A stretch of DNA of 64,000 bases from Desulfovibrio sp. MES5 (lineage in GTDB: Bacteria; Desulfobacterota; Desulfovibrionia; Desulfovibrionales; Desulfovibrionaceae), in assembly GCF_002237645.1 (NCBI RefSeq), contig NZ_MJUZ01000032.1, positions 62,001 to 126,000 on the forward strand, in the 5' to 3' direction. The notes under the pieces were generated by a model, which was given only the letters and a program-made list of their open reading frames with translations, was not told where the DNA came from and did not search any database. How positions within the stretch are numbered: position 1 is the stretch's first letter; every line of letters begins with the position of its first letter. This document shows positions 16,791-25,263 of this stretch, one piece after another. The position numbers and the translations under genes were made by a program.

Positions 16791-19083
16791 AGCTCATGTC
16801 CCAGTTGGGGTACATGGTCCATATGCCGCAAGGGCAAATGCCTTCACAGATGCCGCAGCCTATGCAGCGGGCTGGATCAGACACGTATTCAAAACCGTTT
16901 TCGTCCTGCTTGCGGTCAATGGCTTTCTCCGGGCAGGATTTGAGACACATTTTGCAATCCCTGCACGAGCCGCAACTGATGCAGCGACTGTATTCGTCCT
17001 GTGGGCTGGGCAGGTCTTGGTCATGACATTTGGCAAAGTAGGCCGTATGCAGTCGGGTTGACGGAACAAGGCGCTTTTCTTTTGGCGTATAGCTCTCACC
17101 GTGCATCCAGGCGTCGGCGGAAAGAGCAGCATCCCGTCCAGAACCAATGGCGTGTACCAAAAGACCAGGCTTGATAACGTCGCCAACGGCGAAAACGCCA
17201 TCCATAATGCTCTGGTCCGGCTTGGGCACAAGCCATTCGCGGAATTTTTCCAGTCCTTCGGGCAGGAAGGAAAGGTCGGGCGATTCCCCCACTGTAATGA
17301 TGACCATTTCACCAGGAATAAGCCTGCCTTCCTGCGTAATGAGGCCCTTGTCCGTGATTTCCTTGGTTTGCACCGGCCACACAAGCTTGCCGCCCAAAGC
17401 CTCAATCTGTTCAATTTCATGAGCAAAAGCAGCGGGCTTCTGCACGTCGACGCAGGTTACCAGCTTGGCTCCAGAAGCGTAGGCTCCTGCCGCGGCGTCC
17501 ATGCCCGCATTGCCGCAGCCGATAACAATGACGTTTTCCGGCACCCTGGGGGCTTTGCCCTTGTTCACGGCCTTGAGAAAGTCAATGCCAGCCACGATTT
17601 TTTCATGTCCCGGCCAGGGGAAAATACGGGGAACATGACCGCCCGTGGCCACAACAATGGCTGAGTGTTTTTTGCGAAGCTCCGCAAATTTTTTGGCGTC
17701 AACAGTGCAGTTATTTACAAAGCGCACGCCCAGGTCTTCAATCCTTTTGAGTTCTTTTTGCAGCAAATCATGGTTCAGTCGGGCACGCGGTATGACCTGT
17801 TCAAGCTTGCCGCCCATGACAGCGTCAGCTTCGTACACGGTGACGTCATGCCCCATGCGGGCCAGTTGCCAAGCCGCAGTAAGACCGCCCACGCCCCCGC
17901 CTATAACGCCAACATGCTTGCCGGTACGCTTTTTTTCCTTGGCCACTTTTATATCGGCCGAGCAGGAACCAAGCGCGCCAATCTGCACGGCGCTGTCCAA
18001 CTGTGTGCGCGTGCAACTCTGCATGCAGGGGTTGGGGCACACGCTGCCGCAGACAGAACCCGGAAAGGGCGTGTAGTCCAGCACCAGACGGTAGGCTTCG
18101 TCCACCTTACCCTCACGCAGCAGGTTAAAGCGCACCTGGCTGGGAATGGAGGCCGGGCAGTTGAATTCGCAGGGAGCGGCATAACGCGCGTTTTCCCACA
18201 GGGGCACACGCTGACGATAGTCGCCACGCGCCACAAGCCCATTGATCGCAAAATCATCTGGCGCCACATCGCTGAAGATGCCGTCAGTAACCCATTCTTT
18301 TGCGCGGAACTGCCCGATGCTGGGCATTTCTTCATGATCGCGTTCTTCAAAAGGCAAGGGGGTGATTTTTTTCCAATGCTTCCAGACGGAGAGTTCCTTG
18401 CGCAACCGAGGTTTGTCGATGGCGGTAAGAAAGTCGTCCAGTCCGGCTTCAAGCCAGGCGATATCAGCTTCATCAATGGCGCTGACGCTGACATCGTGCG
18501 GCAGCTGACCGACCGGGCCGCGAAAATATACCACGCCGCCCACCATGCCCACGCACGAACGTTCCCCCAGAATGGACGGCATGGTCTGGCTTTCATAGCC
18601 GCAGACCACAGCTTTGCCGCCGCCCATAAACTCGAAGGAAAAGCTGCCCACGCTCTTGAGAACCCACAATTCGGGAGCCGAATACACGGGGTCATGCTTC
18701 ATGAGCGAGCCGGAACGCGTGCCCGCGCGCCCGCCGATATAAACAACACCCGCTGCGGCGCAGTGCCCCGCAGTATCGCCGGCGTCTCCGCGCACAGTAA
18801 TGCGACCGCCCGCATTGAGCCAGCCCACATCAGCAGGGGCCGAACCTTCAACCAGAACTTCAGTGTCGGGCAGACACATGGAGCCCACCCGCTGGCCGGG
18901 ATTGTTCACGGTAAACGTGAGCTTTTTGCCGTCCCTGTTCCACAGGGGGCCGCCGATATCGTGCTGCCCCGATGCCTCGATATAAAAATCCGTCTCGCCC
19001 TTTTCCACTGCGGCCTCAATGGCCAACAGAAGATCCTGGGTGGACATCCTCTCGTGATTTTGCAGTGTATTTACGCGCAACAT
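16789..19083 (-). CDS. Glutamate synthase: alpha (GXGXG) domain fused to GltD-like NAD(P)H oxidoreductase and ferredoxin domain
   Basis: This 764-aa fusion starts with the GXGXG beta-helix of the glutamate synthase large subunit (about residues 1-230, GGPLWNRDGKKLTFTVNNPGQ to the glycine-rich turns). A GltD-like flavoprotein follows. It has the Cys-rich N-terminal Fe-S segment (CPNPCMQSCTRTQLDSAV), an FAD site GVIGGGVGGLTAAWQLARMG and an NAD(P) site VIVIGCGNAGMDAA. The end carries two [4Fe-4S] motifs (CISCGSCRDCKMCLKSCP and CIGCGICEGICPCG). It should supply electrons and the structural domain for the FMN subunit encoded just upstream. The ATG at 19083 has GAGGATG, 22 bases after the previous stop; an ATG at 19116 overlaps that gene. 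Confidence 0.9.
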   Translation of the reverse strand: MLRVNTLQNHERMSTQDLLLAIEAAVEKGETDFYIEASGQHDIGGPLWNRDGKKLTFTVNNPGQRVGSMCLPDTEVLVEGSAPADVGWLNAGGRITVRGDAGDTAGHCAAAGVVYIGGRAGTRSGSLMKHDPVYSAPELWVLKSVGSFSFEFMGGGKAVVCGYESQTMPSILGERSCVGMVGGVVYFRGPVGQLPHDVSVSAIDEADIAWLEAGLDDFLTAIDKPRLRKELSVWKHWKKITPLPFEERDHEEMPSIGQFRAKEWVTDGIFSDVAPDDFAINGLVARGDYRQRVPLWENARYAAPCEFNCPASIPSQVRFNLLREGKVDEAYRLVLDYTPFPGSVCGSVCPNPCMQSCTRTQLDSAVQIGALGSCSADIKVAKEKKRTGKHVGVIGGGVGGLTAAWQLARMGHDVTVYEADAVMGGKLEQVIPRARLNHDLLQKELKRIEDLGVRFVNNCTVDAKKFAELRKKHSAIVVATGGHVPRIFPWPGHEKIVAGIDFLKAVNKGKAPRVPENVIVIGCGNAGMDAAAGAYASGAKLVTCVDVQKPAAFAHEIEQIEALGGKLVWPVQTKEITDKGLITQEGRLIPGEMVIITVGESPDLSFLPEGLEKFREWLVPKPDQSIMDGVFAVGDVIKPGLLVHAIGSGRDAALSADAWMHGESYTPKEKRLVPSTRLHTAYFAKCHDQDLPSPQDEYSRCISCGSCRDCKMCLKSCPEKAIDRKQDENGFEYVSDPARCIGCGICEGICPCGIWTMYPNWDMS

Positions 19084-19105
19084 ACTGTCATCCTCGTGCA
19101 AAGTG

Positions 19106-20737
19106 CTAGCAGGCATACTGAATGCCCAGTTTGTCGGCCACGGCTCTGTCTGTGGCTACCAGCGCATCTGAACGTCCGACCGGCATGGAGCTGTTGCCCA
19201 CCGGGGCCAACAGCTTGCGCAGCTCGGCGTCAAAGGCCAGCATGTAGTCCACAATGTTTTGCGCGCCCCTGTCCACGTCTAGGCGTTTGACCAGACGCGG
19301 ATCCTGAGTGCAGATGCCCGTGGGACACTTGCCAGTATTGCAGGCGTTGCAACGCCCCTGCTCGTTGCCAACGCAGCCGAGCAGCTGAATGAGTATTTTG
19401 CCGATAATAACGCCATTGGCTCCGAGACAGATCATCTTGAAAGCGTCGGCTGCGGCGTTGCCAGAAAGGCCTATGCCACCGCCCGCCCACAAGGGAATCT
19501 GCCCTTGCAGCCCCTGGGCCACGGCTGCCTGGTAACAGTCGCGCAGCTTGGAAACGATGGGGTGTCCCGTATGCTCCAGCGATACCTCGTTGGCAGCGCC
19601 AGTGCCGCCCTGTATGCCGTCGATGAAAAAACCGCCGCAAATCTTGTAGGGATCGCGCAGCAGGTTGTTGTAAACGGAAACGGAAGTGGCCGAGGCGGCG
19701 CACTTTATGGCCACAGGCACACGAAAACCAAAAGCCGCATTGAGCGAAAGGTGCATTTTCTGCACCGACTCTTCGATGGAATACAGGCCCTGATGGTTCG
19801 GCGGCGAATGCAGGGTAGCCCTGGGTACGCCACGGATGGCCTGAATGTGCGGCGCAACCTTGGCTGCGGGCAGCAGGCCGCCGTCCCCCGGTTTGGCCCC
19901 CTGCCCTATCTTGATGAGCACGCCTGCCGGGTCTGTTTTCATGCGGGGCATGGCCCTGATAATGCGGTTCCAGCCAAAGTGGCCGGAGGCGATTTGCAGG
20001 ATCATGTACTTTAGCTGTTCAGATTCTAGCAACCTGCTTGGCATGCCGCCTTCACCAGAACACATCCGCACGGGCATGCCGCATTTTTCGTTCAGGTAGG
20101 CCGTAGCAACGGCAATGGCTTCCCAGGCTCTGGTAGATAGCGCGCCGATGCTCATATCACTGAATATGGCCGGATACACCCAGTTTACCGTAGGCGTGCG
20201 GTCGGTAAGCACAAGGCTTGAGCCCTCGACGCGCAAGGGTAGCTCCTGCGCCAGCATGACGCGACCCAGGGGGGAGCGGATGTCAAAAGTGTGCCGTTCC
20301 GAATCCAGAGCGGGGTCTGTCATCTGGCTTATGCGGCCCACAACAATGGAATCAAGCGTGCGGGGCATGGCAAGATTGCTGCGCCCGCCCCGCTTGATGG
20401 GGCCATGGCCACGCGCCAGCAGGGGAAAGCGCTGGTCGATATTGCGCACAGGGCGAATCGCGCTGTTAGGGCATATTTTTTCGCACATGCCGCAACCAAC
20501 GCAGGCATGCTCGATGCTGGGCTTTTGCGAAATGACGGGCCGGGCCATATGTTCTTGTGAAGGATCAGGAAAGGCCTTGCGCGAAAGCGTCACGCTGCGG
20601 CGCATCATGGTCACTTCAATGGCATTGAATGTACAGGCGGCCACGCAGGAACCGCACATGGTGCACATTTCCGGGCGGTAATCTATCTTCCAGCGCAGAT
20701 CGTTAACGCTGACATCCTGAGTTCTTACTGATTCCAT
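19106..20737 (-). CDS. Glutamate synthase FMN-binding synthase subunit with N-terminal ferredoxin domain
   Basis: This 543-aa protein has two N-terminal [4Fe-4S] motifs (CTMCGSCVAACTFNA and CVGCGMCEKICPNS) followed by the FMN-binding TIM barrel of glutamate synthase (about 120-500). The FMN and 2-oxoglutarate region KIGQGAKPGDGGLLPAAKV is present, as are GGFFIDGIQGGTGAA and the 3Fe-4S cysteines in CVGNEQGRCNACNTGKC. It makes glutamate from 2-oxoglutarate and ammonia released by the amidotransferase subunit. It overlaps that gene's stop by 13 bases. Compared with E. coli GltB, the amidotransferase and GXGXG parts are encoded by neighbours. Confidence 0.93.
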   Translation of the reverse strand: MESVRTQDVSVNDLRWKIDYRPEMCTMCGSCVAACTFNAIEVTMMRRSVTLSRKAFPDPSQEHMARPVISQKPSIEHACVGCGMCEKICPNSAIRPVRNIDQRFPLLARGHGPIKRGGRSNLAMPRTLDSIVVGRISQMTDPALDSERHTFDIRSPLGRVMLAQELPLRVEGSSLVLTDRTPTVNWVYPAIFSDMSIGALSTRAWEAIAVATAYLNEKCGMPVRMCSGEGGMPSRLLESEQLKYMILQIASGHFGWNRIIRAMPRMKTDPAGVLIKIGQGAKPGDGGLLPAAKVAPHIQAIRGVPRATLHSPPNHQGLYSIEESVQKMHLSLNAAFGFRVPVAIKCAASATSVSVYNNLLRDPYKICGGFFIDGIQGGTGAANEVSLEHTGHPIVSKLRDCYQAAVAQGLQGQIPLWAGGGIGLSGNAAADAFKMICLGANGVIIGKILIQLLGCVGNEQGRCNACNTGKCPTGICTQDPRLVKRLDVDRGAQNIVDYMLAFDAELRKLLAPVGNSSMPVGRSDALVATDRAVADKLGIQYAC

Positions 20738-21831
20738 CTTTGCACCGCCAGATCGTTGTCAATGACCACCATTTCCCTTTCGTGCGGATAGATGTCTTCC
20801 GCCACATTTCTGTCGGGCATAATGGCATTGAGGCCACACACCTCTGAAGCAATCGCCACCATATCCTTGTCACGGCCAACCACCACAGGGCGCAGTTTTT
20901 TTGAGTCGCAGCAGGTCATCATTCTGCCGTCGGGCAGCAGAGCGATAATGGTGTTGGGCCCGTTGATCTCAAGATGGGCAAGAGACTCGCGGATGAGCCC
21001 CAGCACCTTGCTGTCGGCGCGCTGTTCGGCTTCCACAAAAGGCAGGGGCGTAATGACATGCTTGTAGTAGCGGATGGGCCACTCAAGCTCGTGCAGCACA
21101 TAGTGCAAAGTGTAAAGAAAGTTCTGAGAGTCGGACTCAAAACCTATATAGCCTCTGTGCAAGGCTTTTTGAAATTCTTTGTTTTTGGTGAAAAAGGTGT
21201 TTTCGCCATTGGCGCAGAGGGTGTAGCCCTGAAGGAAGAAAGGATGGGCCGCATAACGCACAATGTCGTAGTTGGTGTTCTGTCTGCACTGCGTGACGAT
21301 GTTTCGTGCGGTGAGACGGCCGTCATCATTCCAGAGGCGAAAGTAGGTGGCGATATCCGCTGGATCGCCGATTTCTTTCAGCGTCAGCACATCGGGCCAG
21401 AAGGAATACACAAAGCCGTTACCGTCTTTTTCAAGCAAGGCGCGCAATTCAAGGCGCGTGTCGAGCAAAAGGTCTTCGCGCTCTGCCTGACTACGGTAGC
21501 GGTAGATTTCAGGATAATCATAGTTGCGAAAGACGTAGCGCGGCATGGCTTCAATCTTCAGACCGGGCCTTTTGTCCACTTCCGGCACCCACTGGGCCAC
21601 CTGCACAAAGCCTTTTTCTTCCATGAAATCGTTGGCAAGCTGCACACCCTGGGGAGTACAGGCCAAAGAAAGCAAGGGTTTATCCTTGTAGTGGCTGAAC
21701 ACGCCCTCAAGGTCCTGCATGACCATGGCGAAGCCGGAGTTATCGTGTCCTTCCTGTTGTGGCAACATAAGATTGAGCGCCACTGAGGGGGGCACTGGCG
21801 TCTTGCTCTTGATAGAGCCTATTCTGCACAT
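20725..21831 (-). CDS. Glutamate synthase glutamine amidotransferase subunit (class II)
   Basis: From the ATG at 21831 this 368-aa protein begins MCRIGSI, so Cys-2 becomes the N-terminal nucleophile after Met removal, as in all class II glutamine amidotransferases. The next conserved piece is GHDNSGFAM (about residues 32-40). It hydrolyses glutamine and channels ammonia to the FMN subunit encoded next. The frame is open 70 codons upstream, but that extension would bury the catalytic cysteine and is rejected. GAGG lies 9 bases before the ATG. It is the first gene of the three-gene operon. Confidence 0.92.
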   Translation of the reverse strand: MCRIGSIKSKTPVPPSVALNLMLPQQEGHDNSGFAMVMQDLEGVFSHYKDKPLLSLACTPQGVQLANDFMEEKGFVQVAQWVPEVDKRPGLKIEAMPRYVFRNYDYPEIYRYRSQAEREDLLLDTRLELRALLEKDGNGFVYSFWPDVLTLKEIGDPADIATYFRLWNDDGRLTARNIVTQCRQNTNYDIVRYAAHPFFLQGYTLCANGENTFFTKNKEFQKALHRGYIGFESDSQNFLYTLHYVLHELEWPIRYYKHVITPLPFVEAEQRADSKVLGLIRESLAHLEINGPNTIIALLPDGRMMTCCDSKKLRPVVVGRDKDMVAIASEVCGLNAIMPDRNVAEDIYPHEREMVVIDNDLAVQRWNQ

Positions 21832-22368
21832 ATCTGTAACCTCGGTAAAAAGCGTCACGGAAAGACCGGTCCGCAATACGCGGCAACCGCAACACTGATG
21901 TACCCGCAATGGGGGAGGCGCCAATTGAAAGCTCGATTGGGCGCAAATGCGCAACCAATGAGCGGTGATCGAAATTTGGTTTATACAGCCTTGGGGAGGC
22001 CGGGCAATCCGGTGGATTGCCGAAACCGCGCTGGCGGGCAATTTCGGTCACTGTCACAGGGGGGAAAATGACCTTGCTACAAACGGCAATGATAAGCAAG
22101 AACTTACGGCGGGTAATTTTAAAAAATTCTTTTCACATTCAAACCGGCCCTGTACGCTTGGTGACACCATATTTTTGTGTGACCACAGGAGACAGCGGGC
22201 ATCAGGGAAATCTCACTGATATGCGCAGGAACGCCGATGACACTGCTCTCGCGCTTTGCTCGGAAATGTCTTCTTGCTGAAGCGGCATAAAACAAGGATG
22301 ATGCCCGACTTTTTCAGCATTCAAAAAATCACCAGGGTGGTAATGCCTTCAGGAAGCAAGAGGATCCC
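21832..22368. other. Divergent intergenic region, glutamate synthase operon / B3-B4 gene
   Basis: These 537 bases separate two divergent genes. I see no gene in it and no riboswitch I can name. The only specific item is the weak -24/-12 candidate at 21943-21958. Confidence 0.4.
21943..21958 (-). promoter_or_regulatory. Possible sigma-54 promoter of the glutamate synthase operon
   Basis: On the minus strand TGGTTG-CGCAT-TTGC has GG and GC separated by exactly 10 bases, as in -24/-12 promoters. The -12 part matches TTGC, but the -24 part deviates from TGGCAC. It lies about 112 bases upstream of the first ATG. Confidence 0.33.
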
Positions 22369-23037
22369 ATGCAAATGCCAACTATCACTATTGACGAAAA
22401 CTTCAAGAGCGCCTGGCCTGCGACGCATATGGGCTGCCTTTGCTACTCGGTTGACGTCTACCCCAAGAACCAAGATCTTTGGGATCTCTACGAAAACACC
22501 TTTGCCCCTTTGCTGGAGCAAAAACTTGCTGGCACAGCCTTGCCGGATATGCCCAACATCGCCATGGCACGCGCCGCCTATAAATCCTTTGGAGTCGATC
22601 CGGGTAGGCACAGGATTTCATCCGAAGCCCTGTACCGACGCGTGCGCCAGGGAAAAGCCCTATATCAGATTAATTCTTTGGTTGATGCCAACAACCTGGT
22701 GTCGCTTGAAACTGGCTTTTCTCTGGGGTCATACGATGCCGCACACATAGGGCAAAAAATTGTCTTACGTCTGGGACGACAGGGTGAAAGCTATGCCGGT
22801 ATTGGCAAATCAGACATGACCCTGGAAAATATGCCTGTATTAGCCGACGACGCAGGCCCTTTTGGCAGTCCCACTAGCGATTCGACACGAGCAATGATTA
22901 CTGGCGATACAAAGAAGGCGATTACGGTTATGTATTCTTTTTCAGGTCTGGAGGCACTGACAGAAAATCTTGATCTAGCAAAACACTATTTCAAATGTTA
23001 CGCTTGTGTTGAGGAACCGTTCGTCACGATAATTTGA
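22369..23037 (+). CDS. B3/B4 tRNA-binding domain protein
   Basis: This 222-aa protein consists of a single B3/B4 domain, the fold found in the beta chain of phenylalanyl-tRNA synthetase. Typical segments are MARAAYKSFGVDPGRHRISSEALYRRV and YQINSLVDANNLVSLETGFSLGSYD. Free-standing members are widespread and are suspected to edit or bind amino acids or tRNA, but no firm reaction is known to me. The ATG has AGAGG five bases upstream. The gene stands alone and is followed by a shared terminator. Confidence 0.88.
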   Translation: MQMPTITIDENFKSAWPATHMGCLCYSVDVYPKNQDLWDLYENTFAPLLEQKLAGTALPDMPNIAMARAAYKSFGVDPGRHRISSEALYRRVRQGKALYQINSLVDANNLVSLETGFSLGSYDAAHIGQKIVLRLGRQGESYAGIGKSDMTLENMPVLADDAGPFGSPTSDSTRAMITGDTKKAITVMYSFSGLEALTENLDLAKHYFKCYACVEEPFVTII

Positions 23038-23073
23038 TGTGATAATTGATATAGCTGACGTAGAATCTGCAAA

Positions 23074-23119
23074 AAAAGATGCGCCGGGAGCCTCCATAAA
23101 GGCTTCCGGCGCATCTTTA
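23074..23119. terminator. Bidirectional terminator
   Basis: AAAGATGCGCCGG...AGCC pairs with GGCT...CCGGCGCATCTTT around a TCCATAAA loop. Seven A bases on the left read as T on the minus strand, and a short T run lies on the right. It lies between two convergent gene ends. Confidence 0.85.
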
Positions 23120-23149
23120 CTTCATTGTATGAGACTTGCTTTGCCCGCG

Positions 23150-25255
23150 CTACACCACGTTGTGAACAGGATTTGAAGATGCGTCAGCTCCGGCGGAAAT
23201 GGCTTTTTTCAAGCTGTCATTCGACAGAGCCGCCAGCTTTGCCACAACGTCCTGATCAAAGCCCGGATCGCGCTTGAGCAACGCGATAGCCTCCTGCGGA
23301 TCCATGCCGGCCCGGTAGGAACGCGGGCTGACCATGGCGCAAAAAGCGTTGACTACCGCCAGAATGCGCGCGTTGGGCGTGATGTCGTCACCGCGCAACT
23401 TACGCGGCTGGCCGGTGCCGTCAAGCCGCTCTCCCATCTGGTAAACGGCATCGGGCACTGGCAGACCAAACTGCAAATCCTGCAGCACCCTGTAGGCGTA
23501 TTCTGGCGCCCGCATGACTTCACTCTGCTCTTCAGGAGTAAGCTTGCCCGTCTTGGTCAGCAGTTGATGCGGCACAAAGATCTTGCCTACCTGAGAAAGC
23601 CGGGCCGCGAGGCGCAGTGTTTCTTTATTTTCATTGGAAAGATCCATGATTGAGAACAGAAGGTCCACAACCTGCTCCATTTTCTGCGAATGCCCTATAA
23701 GGTTCACATCCACGCTTTCAATGGCGCGTACCAATGCGGCAGTACTGCTGGCCTGACGCTCACGGGCAGCCTCTGCCCTACGCCGGAACTCCGTGATATC
23801 CTGAAAAATGCCCACACATCCGCCTGAAACAGGTGATTCCATCTGCAACCGGTCTTCAAAGGGAAAAAGCGTCACCCGGTACAAACGGGTTCCCTGCGGC
23901 TGATCAAGCGACACCTCTATACTGCCTTCAGTCTTTTTCGCCGCCACCGTGTTCATGCCTTCAAGCAAGGTTGCGGAGGCTGCAGACGGCAGCAAGTCAG
24001 CAACACCGCAGCCAGCGAGATCTTCTTCAGTCTTTCCGACGATGGTGTTAAATGCAGGGTTGCACATCTGTACCTGCCCTTGGCTGTTGACCAGCAGCAA
24101 TCCCGCCTGAAGTGAGGCATTTACGCTGTCGAGCATAAGCTTTTGCTGACGTATAAGGAGGTAGAGGCGCATAAAATGATTGGCAGTTGTGCGATAGTTA
24201 CGCCCCGCTATGCTGGCCCACACAAAGGCAACCAGCAGGGCTGTTCCCAGACTGCCAAGAATGCCGAGGCCATAAATCTGATGGGCCTGATTCTTCAGTA
24301 CCGCGTCAACTTCACTGGCGGGAACTTCCAGTACGACCCACCAGTCAAGCCCGCTGATATAGCTGCCCAGGGAATACACGTCGCCCTGCTCCCCAATACC
24401 CGGCCTGCGCTTGAACGTGAAGTTGCTTTTATCCAGCTGTACCTCTGTCGGGAGCAGTTCTGCCTTGCCGCCACGCAGGCTGATGACCTGTGCGGTGCTG
24501 CCTTCGCTCTGCACAATGCAAGGCCGGATTTCCCGATGCTGCTCCTGACTCAGCGACAGAAAGGACGCCAGTGCCCTGTCCACGGGAATTGTGGCCAGCA
24601 GTGCCGCAACAGGCTTGGTGCTGCCCTGCCCCAGGACTTCGTAGAGCGGATCGGCCATGTCGATGACAAGATTCTGCCCAAGAACGCGCACCGGACCGAA
24701 AGACAGCGCTTTGTCGGCCACCGCCTCGCGCACCAGTTCCGTCTGCATTTCCGTTAAGGGAGCATCATGATCCTGCACAATCAGGGGCTGACCATTGGGC
24801 ATGACAATACGGGCTGCTGTCCATTGTCTGCTGCGGACAAAATCGCGCAAAAGGTCCTGCATATAGGGGAGTTGCTCGGCCAGCGAGCGCAGGGCCTCTT
24901 CACTGCTTGATTCCGCATCGGGAGCCGACAGTCGTATGGCGCCGTCATGCCCAAGGTTTGAAACATCGACAGCAAAAAGTCGAAACATTTCAGCCGAGCT
25001 GATAAAACGCGACTGTTCTGCGAGACCATTGTGCCATGAATGGATGGCTTCAAGAGACTTGTCCATCCAAACCTGTTCCATATCACGCTGATTATTCAGG
25101 ATTTCTTGCGTGACATTTCTGATCTGAAGCGTGCAAAACACATACGCCACGGCGGCGGCCACTACAAAAAGCGCCAGACTGACCGCCACAATTACGGCTT
25201 TTTTCAGGCGGTACTTGCTGGCCACACTTTGGGCGTCCATTTCCTGCGTCATCAT
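23150..25255 (-). CDS. Membrane sensor: periplasmic sensory domain, PAS and degenerate HD-GYP domain
   Basis: In this 701-aa protein TM1 (about residues 19-42) and TM2 (about 326-350) enclose a large periplasmic Cache-like domain. A cytoplasmic PAS domain follows (about 373-495, MLDSVNASLQAGLLLVNSQGQVQMCNPAF), then an HD-GYP-shaped domain (about 505-680). The HD-GYP catalytic residues are lost: HD reads SQ (554-555), HHE reads MGE (607-609) and GYP reads GQP (615-617). H522 is retained. It is therefore unlikely to cleave cyclic di-GMP and may only bind a nucleotide or signal allosterically. It lies 8 bases after a LapG-like protease gene. Confidence 0.9.
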   Translation of the reverse strand: MMTQEMDAQSVASKYRLKKAVIVAVSLALFVVAAAVAYVFCTLQIRNVTQEILNNQRDMEQVWMDKSLEAIHSWHNGLAEQSRFISSAEMFRLFAVDVSNLGHDGAIRLSAPDAESSSEEALRSLAEQLPYMQDLLRDFVRSRQWTAARIVMPNGQPLIVQDHDAPLTEMQTELVREAVADKALSFGPVRVLGQNLVIDMADPLYEVLGQGSTKPVAALLATIPVDRALASFLSLSQEQHREIRPCIVQSEGSTAQVISLRGGKAELLPTEVQLDKSNFTFKRRPGIGEQGDVYSLGSYISGLDWWVVLEVPASEVDAVLKNQAHQIYGLGILGSLGTALLVAFVWASIAGRNYRTTANHFMRLYLLIRQQKLMLDSVNASLQAGLLLVNSQGQVQMCNPAFNTIVGKTEEDLAGCGVADLLPSAASATLLEGMNTVAAKKTEGSIEVSLDQPQGTRLYRVTLFPFEDRLQMESPVSGGCVGIFQDITEFRRRAEAARERQASSTAALVRAIESVDVNLIGHSQKMEQVVDLLFSIMDLSNENKETLRLAARLSQVGKIFVPHQLLTKTGKLTPEEQSEVMRAPEYAYRVLQDLQFGLPVPDAVYQMGERLDGTGQPRKLRGDDITPNARILAVVNAFCAMVSPRSYRAGMDPQEAIALLKRDPGFDQDVVAKLAALSNDSLKKAISAGADASSNPVHNVV

Positions 25256-25263
25256 ATTGTTAC

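Noticed and set aside
17665-19290. A 541-codon open frame on the plus strand opposite the glutamate synthase gene
   Set aside because: It lies entirely antisense to a gene with strong motifs, has no family features, and reflects the codon bias of the real gene.
21832-22041. 70-codon N-terminal extension of the glutamate synthase amidotransferase
   Set aside because: Class II amidotransferases need the cysteine directly after the start Met, which fits MCRIG at 21831 only.
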